NCBI GenBank assembly: GCA_946188395.1
Contig: CAMHUU010000001.1
Coordinates: 1-64,000, forward strand
DNA: 64,000 nucleotides
Origin: an uncultured Prevotellaceae bacterium
Lineage (GTDB): Bacteria; Bacteroidota; Bacteroidia; Bacteroidales; Bacteroidaceae
Direction of reading: 5' to 3'
Made by a program: the position numbers and the translations under genes. Below the pieces are notes generated by a model. The model was not told where the DNA came from and ran no database searches. It was given only the letters and a program-made list of their open reading frames with translations. Of the stretch, positions 42,601 to 48,930 are shown in pieces; positions within the stretch are counted from its first letter, which is position 1; every line of letters begins with the position of its first letter.

Positions 42601-44665
42601 GTATTACATCAACGACAAACATGATTTCAATGCCTATGCCACTCAGGAGGGTGATATCCATCTGACGCAGGACCTCGACCTCGGCGAGTGGAACGGCGAC
42701 ATCGACATCCGCGGACACCTCGACGGCGGCGGACATACCATCACCTACAGCAACAGCACCAGCGGACGAGGACTCTTTAAGAAGGTTTGCGGAGGAGCTT
42801 CGGTGCGCCATCTGCGCGTCGAGGCTAACATCGTCACGACGAAGGATTGCGGAGGTATAGCCTACAACAACGAAGGCACTATCAGCGACTGCCACTTCCG
42901 TGGAGACATCCGCAAACAGGGCTTCGAAAATGAAGAGAACCACATTGCCGGCATTGCGCTGAAGCTGAACGACGGTGGCATCGTCGACCATTGCTCGGCC
43001 ACGGGCAGTCTCGTCCTGCAGGACAGCCTCAAGGGCGCTGTCTATCCCATCAGCGATCCGTCGAAGGCCGTTGTGGACTACTGGACCTGGATGAGTCCCA
43101 CCAGCACCAATGGGTATGCTGCCCAAGTCGACAGTGCCTTGACGGTGCAGGCCGATTATCCCGTCTATGCCAAGGGCATTCTCGACGTGGCAAAACCGAT
43201 TCTCGTCGTCGCCGGCGATACTACAGCCATCACCAGCCGACATCTTGAGTCGCTGACCATCGTCGATGCCAAGCCCTTCAGATGTTCCGCCGTGGTGCAG
43301 GTCGACCAGATTACCTACAAGCGTCGTGGCACCAACGGAGCCTACGAGCCCTGGGTGCTGCCCTTCGACTATACCGTTGATAAAGGCATGCTCCATGAGG
43401 GTGTGGAGTTCTACCGCTTCGAGAAAGACGCCACGGGCAACATCCAGAACGTGAAGATTCAGGGCGATACGCCTTATCAGGTCGAAGCCAACGAACCCTT
43501 GGCGTTCCGCACAACCAATGATACGGAATACGCCTTCCAGATGAAGCTCGTCAAGGATGGCCGCACCGAGCCGATGACTGTCCGGATGCCGTCCGACGGC
43601 ACGGCGGCCACGTTGGCAAACCAGAAGGATATGGCGCGCCTGATGGTTACCTACGACACCATTGCTGCCGACCGAACGCTGAGGGAACTGATGTACATCT
43701 GGAACGACAGCAAGGCCGACTTCGTCCTCACCGACGGCGAAACGGGATTGCTGCCCTTCCGCTACTACCTGCAATACGTCGACAAGGCCACAGGTAACCT
43801 CGAACAATACGAGCAAACCGACTGGGCGCGCCGACAGGCCAGCGGTGGTGGCTCTTCCGCACCGGCTGCCGGCCAGCGGAGGGCATCGCAGAGTGCTCCG
43901 TTCTCGACACTGACTGCCAAGGGCTGGCAACCCATCTTCCTCGACCCACGTAAGCCCCAGACGTTTACGGCCGAGATGCTCGCCGACTACGACATCCTGT
44001 GTCTCACCGACATTTTCGACCGCGAGTCTGTCGACCTGCGCTTTGGCGATCCACGCTATGCTGTGACGGCCGTCTACGAACCCGTCGAAGTGGGCATGGA
44101 ACTGCCCATCGCCGTTCCCCTGCTGGTGCGTGCCAAGCGTCCTCGTGTCGAGCCGTTAGTCACCAGGCAGACGGGCATCGAAATCGATGCGTTGTTGCAG
44201 AGGCTCGCCGAAACAATGGACGACGATGAGGCTATGGCAGTATTCAATGCGCTTCACTACTGGTGCTCCACATTCGCCGGACGCTACGACGTTTGGCAGA
44301 TGCCGTTGCCCGAGAGCGACGATGTGCTGAGTGAGTACGGGGCACTGGTGTTCAACGCCGCCTCACACAGCTGCTGCTTCCGTCGCGTCGCATCGTCAAA
44401 ACGTGCCACCATGACGCCCATGAGCTACTGCTTCACAGCCTACGATGCCCGTACGTTCGAGAACCTGCCGTTGACCAACGACCGTATCGAGGTTGTGGCT
44501 TATGGCTTCACCGAGGACATCACGACAGACATGGAGAGCCTCACCCCCAGCCCCTCTCCAATGGGCGAGGGGAGTGGAAACTCCTACAACCTGCAAGGCC
44601 AGCAAGTCGACGACAGCTATCGTGGCATCGTCATCCGGAATGGACGTAAAATTTTCAAGCGATAA
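36605..44665 (+). CDS. Giant exported surface protein with GLUG repeats and Gly-rich segment
   Basis: This 2686-residue protein has a signal peptide (about 1-24). In order it shows: an N-terminal GLUG region (about 60-215, 'GTFEGNGHTLNVNINGG'); a Gly-rich segment (about 335-610) with runs of up to 14 Gly; and a series of units of about 280 residues that open 'GKGTxxxPYKIG' and contain 'LQTADIDM', 'GHYDGGGHVIRN' and 'VERLGIE' (starting near 38730, 39596, 40432 and 41966). A Listeria-Bacteroides (InlB) repeat 'FYDFAGWNTTADGKG... LYAVWE' lies near residues 1590-1640, and a CUB-like 'YMKVFDGDDEGDETKV' follows. The C-terminal 550 residues match those of the preceding protein. It ends 'YNLQGQQVDDSYRGIVIRNG', a sorting-like motif, preceded by an in-frame REP-like element. 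It is probably a long fibrous adhesin. Confidence 0.75.
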   Translation: MKKILFALTMLLTISSTLWIEKASAKSEFISIRSTEDWNKFRDMVEAAKGQYFIDARLEADISVIQAIGFGDSYPYRGTFEGNGHTLNVNINGGNNRAIAPFCYVSDATIMDLHVTGTVNGGIHSAGLLGQTNGSPTVNIDRVWVSVKVTSTSTHAGGIIGHSDMAHVYMTDCRFDGKVNTNSLSGTYAGDIIGWANNGGSWNLQRVYDQGGPYAEWMFFCMYHNGGMQSWGTNSGSFTITQHGWTNVDYYNKTDQDEVVNLMNGRLPGSWQIVDGKAVPVMGKHWVFLSEGSSSGKTLRSGYYYVTRNIEFSNSSCNSGLTIAPGSTVHIYIPRGVTLTAKGGNADGRTGAGAGILLPSGSTLYLEGAGKVVATGGNAANGEKGSNGENASHNDDSMLPGGGGDGGNGGGGAGAGIGTRGGNGGSGGSGAAALRGFSGSQVISGNSGSDGSNGSSALAMGTIFVEYLNGDKVSVEAKGGSAGAFGSGGGSGSGDYKKKPGWSWGNFAISQNTAGGGGGGGGGAGGCSASAIGTGGGGGGGGGGGGGGNVDWKGTSGTHIVGAKGGYGGKNAESDYQANGAEAYYKRDSDSEWGCQPGQGGSGGSGGNKSQSSPTNKDYLICYNAVGGSLQKSSKAGYRSNVNSGSTTVIVPTHYDLGLTDAEKYLLQWSSNKDGSDSKVAAYDECTVGCGTTDVYSEWKQYKDLFPQGKGTQNAPFIIEDARLLTLADYVTGGGNTRGVWFRQEGDIVVDDVLKNTGRGDRWTPIGHTRTFEGDYDGGGYLIRKATVANIGTGIGIFGRVMGTIHNLGVEEVTIKSSEANDRCGAIAGMLVQDRYELSRAGSMQNCYSARNTISGPYVGCVVGEMEKNASMSHCLETNNNLGGAHAGSFSSIIRENATVDRCFTSGGGIAPDNRGKATRCEVNISTDRMASGAITWMLNDKTAVSTSSPAYGPTWYQNLAGKPNPDAYPVLDNESSRVYCEDGKYSNEPLGIYALPGSGTAEDPYRIGSLSDLKKVAKYCNDGNKSTGIHFLQTADIDMNGSNWEPIGKGSGVFDGYYDGGGHSITSGKVESATSALVTGIFGTVTGTVTRLSVEKMTITGVNGDARLGGIAGRLRGNGLITNCSVRECTLISDKASVAGAIVGDMYDHAIVRNSLGFKNTLSASRTGYICSDMASGTRLERCYTDGNKLVSSDEAHGVTSGCESGPGLQPANFASGEVCYLLNNSANSPDPVWFQNVDNHSDHDEAPVLSGDHAMLFRLNNDVYTNDALDISKLGKGTQAEPYKIGSAEDLQTLIVSIGLMKSSNFYVLQTADIDMKDTTTVIPIGSCTNGFAGHYDGGGHVIRNMNMQNYQGESLGLFNNISGVVERLGIENCTFMADEKTTRVGAFAGRLTAGGQLRNCYAKDCTIDNNHYPKTVVGALVGEMTDNSGIKGCYGYRNTVVGREDERTHYGHVVGYIGSSAKGDLLFTDGPSLTAGGQEGAKNIVTSERNVIDSRFTSGEICYLLGGSKSDDTSVWGQNIKTDSLPVPNSPTHKPVYRYELNDQTMFTNSSSKPHQVVFTLHSNADVDHVQTVLAFRADDNYYTPEFSLAPYAKERRFYDFAGWNTTADGKGTFYPSDARLLPTDHLSLYAVWELEVPADTSIVVTLRTDTVRFRVYDNGGYNKPYGKSNNGALTLVAPDDCIMTLTGTITTEALGSDGKPRDYMKVFDGDDEGDETKVLTNDHARSGEGFSNVFCSTTDGAKENIGRIISTENEMTILFVTDDENFYDGLDLLVTVSPKAIRQLGKGTANDPFKVKSQADLKAVDQYIQLMGDSRIHVLQTADIDMTGASFTPLASSVENFEGHYDGGGYVIRNLTVDSNEGGAVGLFRQVSGVVERLGIEHYTIAGAADKSCVAVIAGSLSAGGQVRNCYAVGDSASFVGQDKIFTMGTEYTPERFASGEMCYLLNGSQSEDVVWRQTLGTDSIPVLNGSHAVVYSYLLNGHPAYSNTAFARPQYYINDKHDFNAYATQEGDIHLTQDLDLGEWNGDIDIRGHLDGGGHTITYSNSTSGRGLFKKVCGGASVRHLRVEANIVTTKDCGGIAYNNEGTISDCHFRGDIRKQGFENEENHIAGIALKLNDGGIVDHCSATGSLVLQDSLKGAVYPISDPSKAVVDYWTWMSPTSTNGYAAQVDSALTVQADYPVYAKGILDVAKPILVVAGDTTAITSRHLESLTIVDAKPFRCSAVVQVDQITYKRRGTNGAYEPWVLPFDYTVDKGMLHEGVEFYRFEKDATGNIQNVKIQGDTPYQVEANEPLAFRTTNDTEYAFQMKLVKDGRTEPMTVRMPSDGTAATLANQKDMARLMVTYDTIAADRTLRELMYIWNDSKADFVLTDGETGLLPFRYYLQYVDKATGNLEQYEQTDWARRQASGGGSSAPAAGQRRASQSAPFSTLTAKGWQPIFLDPRKPQTFTAEMLADYDILCLTDIFDRESVDLRFGDPRYAVTAVYEPVEVGMELPIAVPLLVRAKRPRVEPLVTRQTGIEIDALLQRLAETMDDDEAMAVFNALHYWCSTFAGRYDVWQMPLPESDDVLSEYGALVFNAASHSCCFRRVASSKRATMTPMSYCFTAYDARTFENLPLTNDRIEVVAYGFTEDITTDMESLTPSPSPMGEGSGNSYNLQGQQVDDSYRGIVIRNGRKIFKR
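37800..38450 (+). repeat. Gly-rich coding segment with GGN codon runs
   Basis: This stretch encodes about 45% Gly, with the densest runs near 38141-38250 built of GGC/GGT codons. Runs of GGCGGT units are prone to slippage in multiples of three, which would change length but keep the frame. Confidence 0.75.
44539..44576 (+). repeat. REP-like palindrome inserted in frame in the giant protein gene
   Basis: This element matches 9535-9572 at 35 of 38 positions, with the same CCCCTC/GAGGGG core. It encodes 'LTPSPSPMGEGS' just before the C-terminal sorting-like motif. Confidence 0.8.
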
Positions 44666-44670
44666 GACAG

Positions 44671-44817
44671 ATGGAAACAGATATGTTGAAAACAAAAAGG
44701 AAATATTGCCAACCCACCGTCCAGGTCGTGGAAATAAAAAACAGCGGGCTGCTGCTGTTGAATAGTGCTTCGTTAAAGGGATACCAGTATCAAGAAGATG
44801 TTTGGACAGATGAATAA
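44671..44817 (+). CDS. Small protein (48 aa) before the fimbrillin-like pseudogene
   Basis: ATG at 44671 to TAA at 44815 gives a short basic-then-acidic peptide with 'KYCQPTVQVVEIKNSGLLLL'. The pattern K/RxYxxPxxxVVEI...LLxxS recurs in many very small Bacteroidales proteins encoded beside exported-protein and fimbrial genes. It starts 5 bp after the giant gene and runs into the beginning of the fimbrillin-like pseudogene. It has no signal peptide or catalytic motif, and the function is unknown. I call it from this sequence pattern and its spacing. Confidence 0.55.
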   Translation: METDMLKTKRKYCQPTVQVVEIKNSGLLLLNSASLKGYQYQEDVWTDE

Positions 44818-44821
44818 GGAA

Positions 44822-46441
44822 ATGAAGGTGAAAACATTACAGCGTCTTTGTGGAATGCTGGCCATGCTGGCATGCTGCGCTTGTTCAAGCAATAGTGATG
44901 ATTCTGTCGCTGACGACCCTCAGTTCTGGACCGTCACCCTTACGGCATCGATGGGCGACGCCACGACGCGTGCACTGAGGGAGGGAGCTGATAATGCTAT
45001 TATCTCAAGCTTTGCCGCGAACGATCAAGTGGTAGTGGTCGATGCCGACGTAGCACCATCGTCGGCACGCTAAGAGCCCAGACGGCGGGGACCAGCACCA
45101 CGCTGACGGGCTCCCTGGATGCAAAGACCCTTGCCGTCAACGAGGTGGTCACCCTGCGCTATCGCAGTGCGACGGCCAGTTACGACAATCAGGTGGGTAC
45201 GCTGACGGGTATCGGCGCCATCCATGATTATGCGGAGGGCACCCTCACGGTAAAAACAGTAAGCCCCGTCTTGACCTTTACCACTACCAATGTCACGCTC
45301 GCTGCCAAGCAGTCCATCACCAAGTTCTCGTTCACTTGCGGCGGTAATGCCGTTAGTGTGAAGACCTTTGGCATTGCGGCCCCCGGTTTGGTGCAACGCA
45401 TCGCAACGAATGGCTCTGAGACCGTGGGGGCAGTCACCGGCACCCTCGCTACCCCATCCGCTGATGTCTACATCGCCTTGCGCAACAATCTTAGCGGTAA
45501 GCAGAAATATTCCTTCACCATTCAGGATGGCGCAGGCCGTTGGTATACCGGCACGAAAAGTGCCCCGCTTGTTAACGGCAAGAACTACACGGCCAGCGTG
45601 GCGCTGACTCAATTGCCTGCACTCTCCAGCAACGACGCCGTTGGTACTGTCGGCGTGGTGGACGGACTCCCCGCCATCGTCGTCGACTTCAGCGGCACGA
45701 AGAAAGCCGTTGCCCTGATGAATACCGGAGCCCTCTGCCCCGAGGCCTACGGCACTTACTACACCTTCGCCAACCAGTCGTCAGGACTATCCAACGGCTG
45801 GTATGTCCCATCGAAGGCTGAACTGGATGCCCTTGTCGGTCTCAGGAAGGCCTGGGGTGCTCCAAATGGCGTGAATGGCTTTACGCTTACCATCGGCAGC
45901 AACGCCCTGTTCCTCCCAGCGGCAGGATATAAAATGAATGGATCGAATTTGATGAGCGCTTCCTATTGGGGCTATTATTGGAGTTCAACGTCTGCTGCCA
46001 GCGATAGGGCAATTAGCCTCCAATTCAATCGTGTTATTGCTGGTTTTAATACTAATAGCTCATCAAAAGCCGACGGTCTCACCGTCCGTCCCTTCCACGA
46101 ATTGTCGACTCTCAACTTGTCCAGCCCCGCCTTGGGACAGGTGATTGGCAGCGACGGTCGTAATTATGCTGCTAATGCTTCTCTGCCTGCGGGTGTCAAT
46201 AAGGTGGCTGTGATAGTCCATTTGGATGGTAGTCACGTCCTGGCTCTCGCTTTGCAAGACGCAGAAACGATGTCGTCGTGGGCAAATGCCAACACAGTCG
46301 CCGCGAATGCTACACCGCGATTCAGAATACGCATGGGTGCTGTATGTTAAAAAAGTCGCCGAGAACAGCATCGTCGCCACCATCAATGGCGTACTTAAGA
46401 CCGAAGCTAATAAGACCGTTCGTCTTTGCCTCGCTTTTTAA
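44822..46441 (+). pseudogene. Frameshifted fimbrillin-like lipoprotein gene
   Basis: The reading frame starts at 44822 (an upstream ATG lies at 44798) with a signal peptide and lipobox 'ACCAC'. It continues 'VTLTASMGDATTRAL', a typical fimbrillin-like (FimB/Mfa2) beginning. Near 45047 one base is missing, and the frame ends at 45073. The expected sequence 'STIVGTLRAQTAG... LDAKTLAVNEVVTLRYRS' continues in another frame to 46350, through a domain with 'GWYVPSKAELDAL', 'FLPAAGYKM', 'GYYWSSTSA' and 'GLTVRPFHEL', as in Fibrobacter-type/DUF1566 modules. A second shift near 46322 moves the natural end ('DSEYAWVLYVKKVAENSIVA') to the frame that stops at 46441. Neither shift lies in a homopolymer, so decay or sequence error is more likely than phase variation. 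Confidence 0.7.
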
Positions 46442-46457
46442 CCAAACTTCTGACTCT

Positions 46458-46547
46458 CAGAATTTACAAAAAAGGTTTCAGAATATGCAAAATCTGCCAG
46501 AAAAGGCGGTTTAGTCTTGCAAAAGTGGAAAATATTTACTATCTTTG
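46458..46547 (+). promoter_or_regulatory. Regulated promoter D (membrane AraC gene): paired direct repeats and -7 box
   Basis: AATTTACAAAA (starting 46461) and AATATGCAAAA (46482) are 21 bp apart. TATCTTTG (46540-46547) follows 58 bp after the second repeat. Only a weak -33 (CTTGC near 46516-46520) is visible. This is the same architecture as promoters A, B and C. Confidence 0.68.
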
Positions 46548-46569
46548 CAGAAACTAATTATTCAAAGAG

Positions 46570-47268
46570 ATGAGAAAGAATTTCATATCAACCGCCTCAC
46601 TGCTGTTATTGGCAACCCCGTACTGCTATGCCCAGGGATATACGCTGGCCAAGGCCAACGTCATTATCGTGATACTCATTTTCATCGTCGCAGTCCTCAT
46701 CATTTTGGGCGGCTACAGCCTGTATTACAATAGGATTATCAGTCGGCGCAACGAACAGATGCAGCGCATCCTGACGGTACTGAACGAATACAGAGACCTG
46801 TTGGGTAATAGTGAACTTTCGCTCGACCAGCAGGAAGAGGTTCTGCAGCAGAAACTGCAGGCGTCGAAGAAAGTCAAAGCCGTTCTGAAGGACGATAAAC
46901 CCAGTTTCTCTGTCAAGATGGATGCCCGCCTCAATAAGGAGCGTCCCTTCACCGATCCCGACTTCGATCACGACGCTCTGGTGCGGTTTATGGGCGTCGA
47001 CAATGCAACGTTCTGCACGCTGGTGCCTCGCTATCAGGAGCCTGCCAGAACGCTCGACTACATCAACTCCCTCCGGGCAGAATACGCTGCCAAGCTGCTC
47101 ATGGACCGCTCCGACTACACCTCAGACGAACTAGCCCTTAAGTGCGGCTTTAGGAGTACCGACGACTACAACCACGCCTTCAAGTTCGCCTTCGGCATCA
47201 CGCCAGCCGACTATCTGGCCAGCATGAGCCGCATGTTCAAGAAGAAAGAACATCGCGTGGCGTCGTAA
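46570..47268 (+). CDS. Membrane-anchored AraC-type regulator without a sensor domain
   Basis: This 232-residue protein has a signal-like N-terminus ('SLLLLATPYCYAQG') and one membrane helix at about 28-52 ('VIIVILIFIVAVLIILGGYSL'). A coiled-coil-like linker ('ISRRNEQMQRILTVLNEYRD') and an AraC helix-turn-helix at about 130-225 ('TLDYINSLRAEYAAKLLMD', 'DELALKCGFRSTDDYNHAFKF', 'GITPADYL') follow. This is the C-terminal architecture of hybrid or membrane regulators in Bacteroidetes, but no periplasmic sensor or kinase is present. It probably works with a partner sensor in the membrane. It is driven by promoter D, so it belongs to the candidate regulon and might control it, but no other gene here tests that. 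Confidence 0.75.
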   Translation: MRKNFISTASLLLLATPYCYAQGYTLAKANVIIVILIFIVAVLIILGGYSLYYNRIISRRNEQMQRILTVLNEYRDLLGNSELSLDQQEEVLQQKLQASKKVKAVLKDDKPSFSVKMDARLNKERPFTDPDFDHDALVRFMGVDNATFCTLVPRYQEPARTLDYINSLRAEYAAKLLMDRSDYTSDELALKCGFRSTDDYNHAFKFAFGITPADYLASMSRMFKKKEHRVAS

Positions 47269-47335
47269 GATTATTCTTCCCTGGATTCTTTCCGAGCTTA
47301 ACTTCTCGGCGCTGTGCAATTACTTTAATAGCCAT
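47269..47335 (-). pseudogene. Possible 5' remnant of a small HU-like gene
   Basis: On the minus strand an ATG at 47335 is preceded by AAAAGGAGAT, a good ribosome binding site. It encodes 'MAIKVIAQRREVKLGKNPGK' before running into the end of the AraC-type gene, where the frame stops at 47210 after 41 residues. The N-terminus resembles Bacteroidales HU-related proteins. CAAAGGTA at 47524-47531 is a minus-strand -7-like box 190 bp upstream. It is best read as a truncated gene; the family call is weak. Confidence 0.35.
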
Positions 47336-47617
47336 AATTTAAATCTCCTTTTAGAATTAGAATTGTTAAATAAATTGATAGTTCTCACGTTTGCCGTCAG
47401 AATCGGCTCCGTCAGCATGATTAAGGAAAAATCTTGCCATCATTAATGCGCGCAATTTTTAGATTTAACTCTCGCAATTTTTCTCCTTAACGGCCGCCTC
47501 CGCCACCTCATCTTTCGACAATGCAAAGGTACGAAAATTTCGTTGCGGTCTACGAATATTTTCCAAGAATTTTTTATTTTTCTCACGTTTTTTCATACTG
47601 AAAAGTATACAGAATCT
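47336..47617. other. Gene-poor AT-rich region
   Basis: No convincing gene is seen in this stretch. Apart from the minus-strand -7-like box at 47524-47531 I find no clear signal. Short open frames here have no family features. Confidence 0.5.
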
Positions 47618-47760
47618 GTTGCACTGTTGCAATGTTGCAGTTCTCAAAAGGATATTTCCATACCCTAAAAATACTTCTATATTTATATATAAATATAGAG
47701 TTAATTTTTGACTATCGTAGAATCTATTTTGGAACTGCAACACTGCAACAACTGCAACAG
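47618..47760. repeat. Nested inverted repeat with TGTTGCA iterations and a 22-bp palindrome
   Basis: Left arm (47618-47660) has three TGTTGCA-type units ending GCAGTTC. The right arm (about 47720-47760) has their inverted copies, GGAACTGCAACACTGCAACA and further units. At the centre CTATATTTATA/TATAAATATAG (47677-47698) is a perfect 22-bp palindrome. Iterated heptamers around an AT-rich palindrome recall a protein-binding hub, replication-type origin or transposon end. Confidence 0.6.
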
Positions 47761-47896
47761 CGAGTGCAGAGCCAAACTGCAAAAAATGCCCATTTCATCG
47801 GGAAAATGGATGGGGCTGATATCAAAAAGGAAGGAGTTTTTTTACTATCTTTCTCCTTTGGAGAAGTTACTCTCGCTCGAGAAAACTCAATTTTTT

Positions 47897-47928
47897 TTTG
47901 GTTTTTCGTTTGATTTGCACTATCTTTG
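47897..47928 (+). promoter_or_regulatory. Consensus promoter of the binding-protein operon
   Basis: TTTG (47897-47900), a 20-bp spacer and TATCTTTG (47921-47928) match the Bacteroidetes -33/-7 consensus. The expected transcription start is about 30 nt before the ATG at 47964. Confidence 0.78.
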
Positions 47929-47963
47929 CAGACGATAAGGTAATCAACAACTAGAAACGCAAT

Positions 47964-48911
47964 ATGAAGACGTTAAGAATGCTGGCGATGGGGCTGCTGC
48001 TGATGAGCATCGGCGCATGGGGTCAGAAGACGGAAAAAATTGTGTTTACGCCGCAATGGACGGCGCAGGCGCAGTTTGCAGGCTACTATGTGGCGCAGGA
48101 GAAGGGATTTTATCGCGAGGCCGGTGTGAACGTGGATATCGTGCACCCGTCGGTGACGCAGTCGGCCATGTCGCGCATGTTCAACAAGACGAGTCAGGCG
48201 ACGACGCTGCAGCTGTGTCAGGCGTTGGAGCTGGCCGATGTGGGCGTGGAGCTGGTGAACATCCTGCAGACGTCGATGAACAACGCGATGGTGATTGTGT
48301 CGGCCCGCGGCAAGGACCCGCTGACGCAGAAGGGCGAGCGCGTGGGTGTGTGGAGCGTGGGCTTCGGACAGCTGGCCATCTGCATGAGCATCAAGGACGG
48401 ACTGGACTACCAGTGGGTGCGTTTTGCCCAAAACGTGAACCTGTTTGTGAGCGGTGCGCTGGACGCCACGCTGGCCATGAGCTACAACGAATACTACCAG
48501 CTGGTGCAGGCGGGCATGGAACTGACGGAGAAGAACGTGTACCGATTCTGCGACCACGGATATAACGTGCAGGAGGACGGTCTGTATGTGACGCTGGACT
48601 ACTACCGGAAGCACAAGACCGCGATGCATCACTTTGCACAGGCCAGCCGTAAGGGCTGGGAGTGGGCCTCGGCTCACCCTGAGGAGACGCTGGACATCGT
48701 GATGAAATACGTGCAGCGCGACCACATCGGTACGAACCGCACGATGCAGCGGCTGATGCTGAAGGAGGTGCTGAGGTTGCAGGTGGACCGCGAGTCGAAG
48801 AAGCGCGAGTTCCGGTTGCGCCCGGACATGGTGCAGCTGGCCAGCCGACTGATGAAGGAGAACGGCATGCTGCAGCGCGAGGTGAAGTATGACGAACTGA
48901 TAGCACGATAA
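47964..48911 (+). CDS. NMT1/THI5-like periplasmic binding protein
   Basis: This 315-residue protein has a signal peptide (about 1-20, 'SIGAWGQ'). Its binding-protein fold has 'VFTPQWTAQAQFAGYYVAQEK' near the start and 'GFYREAGVNVDIVHPS', the hallmark of NMT1/THI5-type substrate-binding proteins. That group binds pyrimidine precursors, sulfonates and similar small molecules for ABC importers. No permease or ATPase gene is nearby; instead a SpoIIE phosphatase with an extracytoplasmic domain follows after 19 bp. The protein may therefore act as a ligand-loaded sensor partner rather than in import. It lies behind a full consensus promoter. Confidence 0.82.
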   Translation: MKTLRMLAMGLLLMSIGAWGQKTEKIVFTPQWTAQAQFAGYYVAQEKGFYREAGVNVDIVHPSVTQSAMSRMFNKTSQATTLQLCQALELADVGVELVNILQTSMNNAMVIVSARGKDPLTQKGERVGVWSVGFGQLAICMSIKDGLDYQWVRFAQNVNLFVSGALDATLAMSYNEYYQLVQAGMELTEKNVYRFCDHGYNVQEDGLYVTLDYYRKHKTAMHHFAQASRKGWEWASAHPEETLDIVMKYVQRDHIGTNRTMQRLMLKEVLRLQVDRESKKREFRLRPDMVQLASRLMKENGMLQREVKYDELIAR

Positions 48912-48930
48912 AAGGGGGGAGGACAACGAC

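Noticed and set aside
45047..45060. Frameshift in the fimbrillin-like gene as a phase-variation switch
   Set aside because: No homopolymer or short tandem repeat is present at the shift, so slippage switching is not supported.
47465..47782. Minus-strand open frame of 105 codons in the gene-poor region
   Set aside because: It runs through the palindrome and AT-rich repeats, has no ribosome binding site and shows no family features.
47632..47938. Two overlapping plus-strand frames before the binding-protein gene
   Set aside because: Both are built from the nested palindrome and T-rich promoter DNA, and end at the promoter of the next gene.
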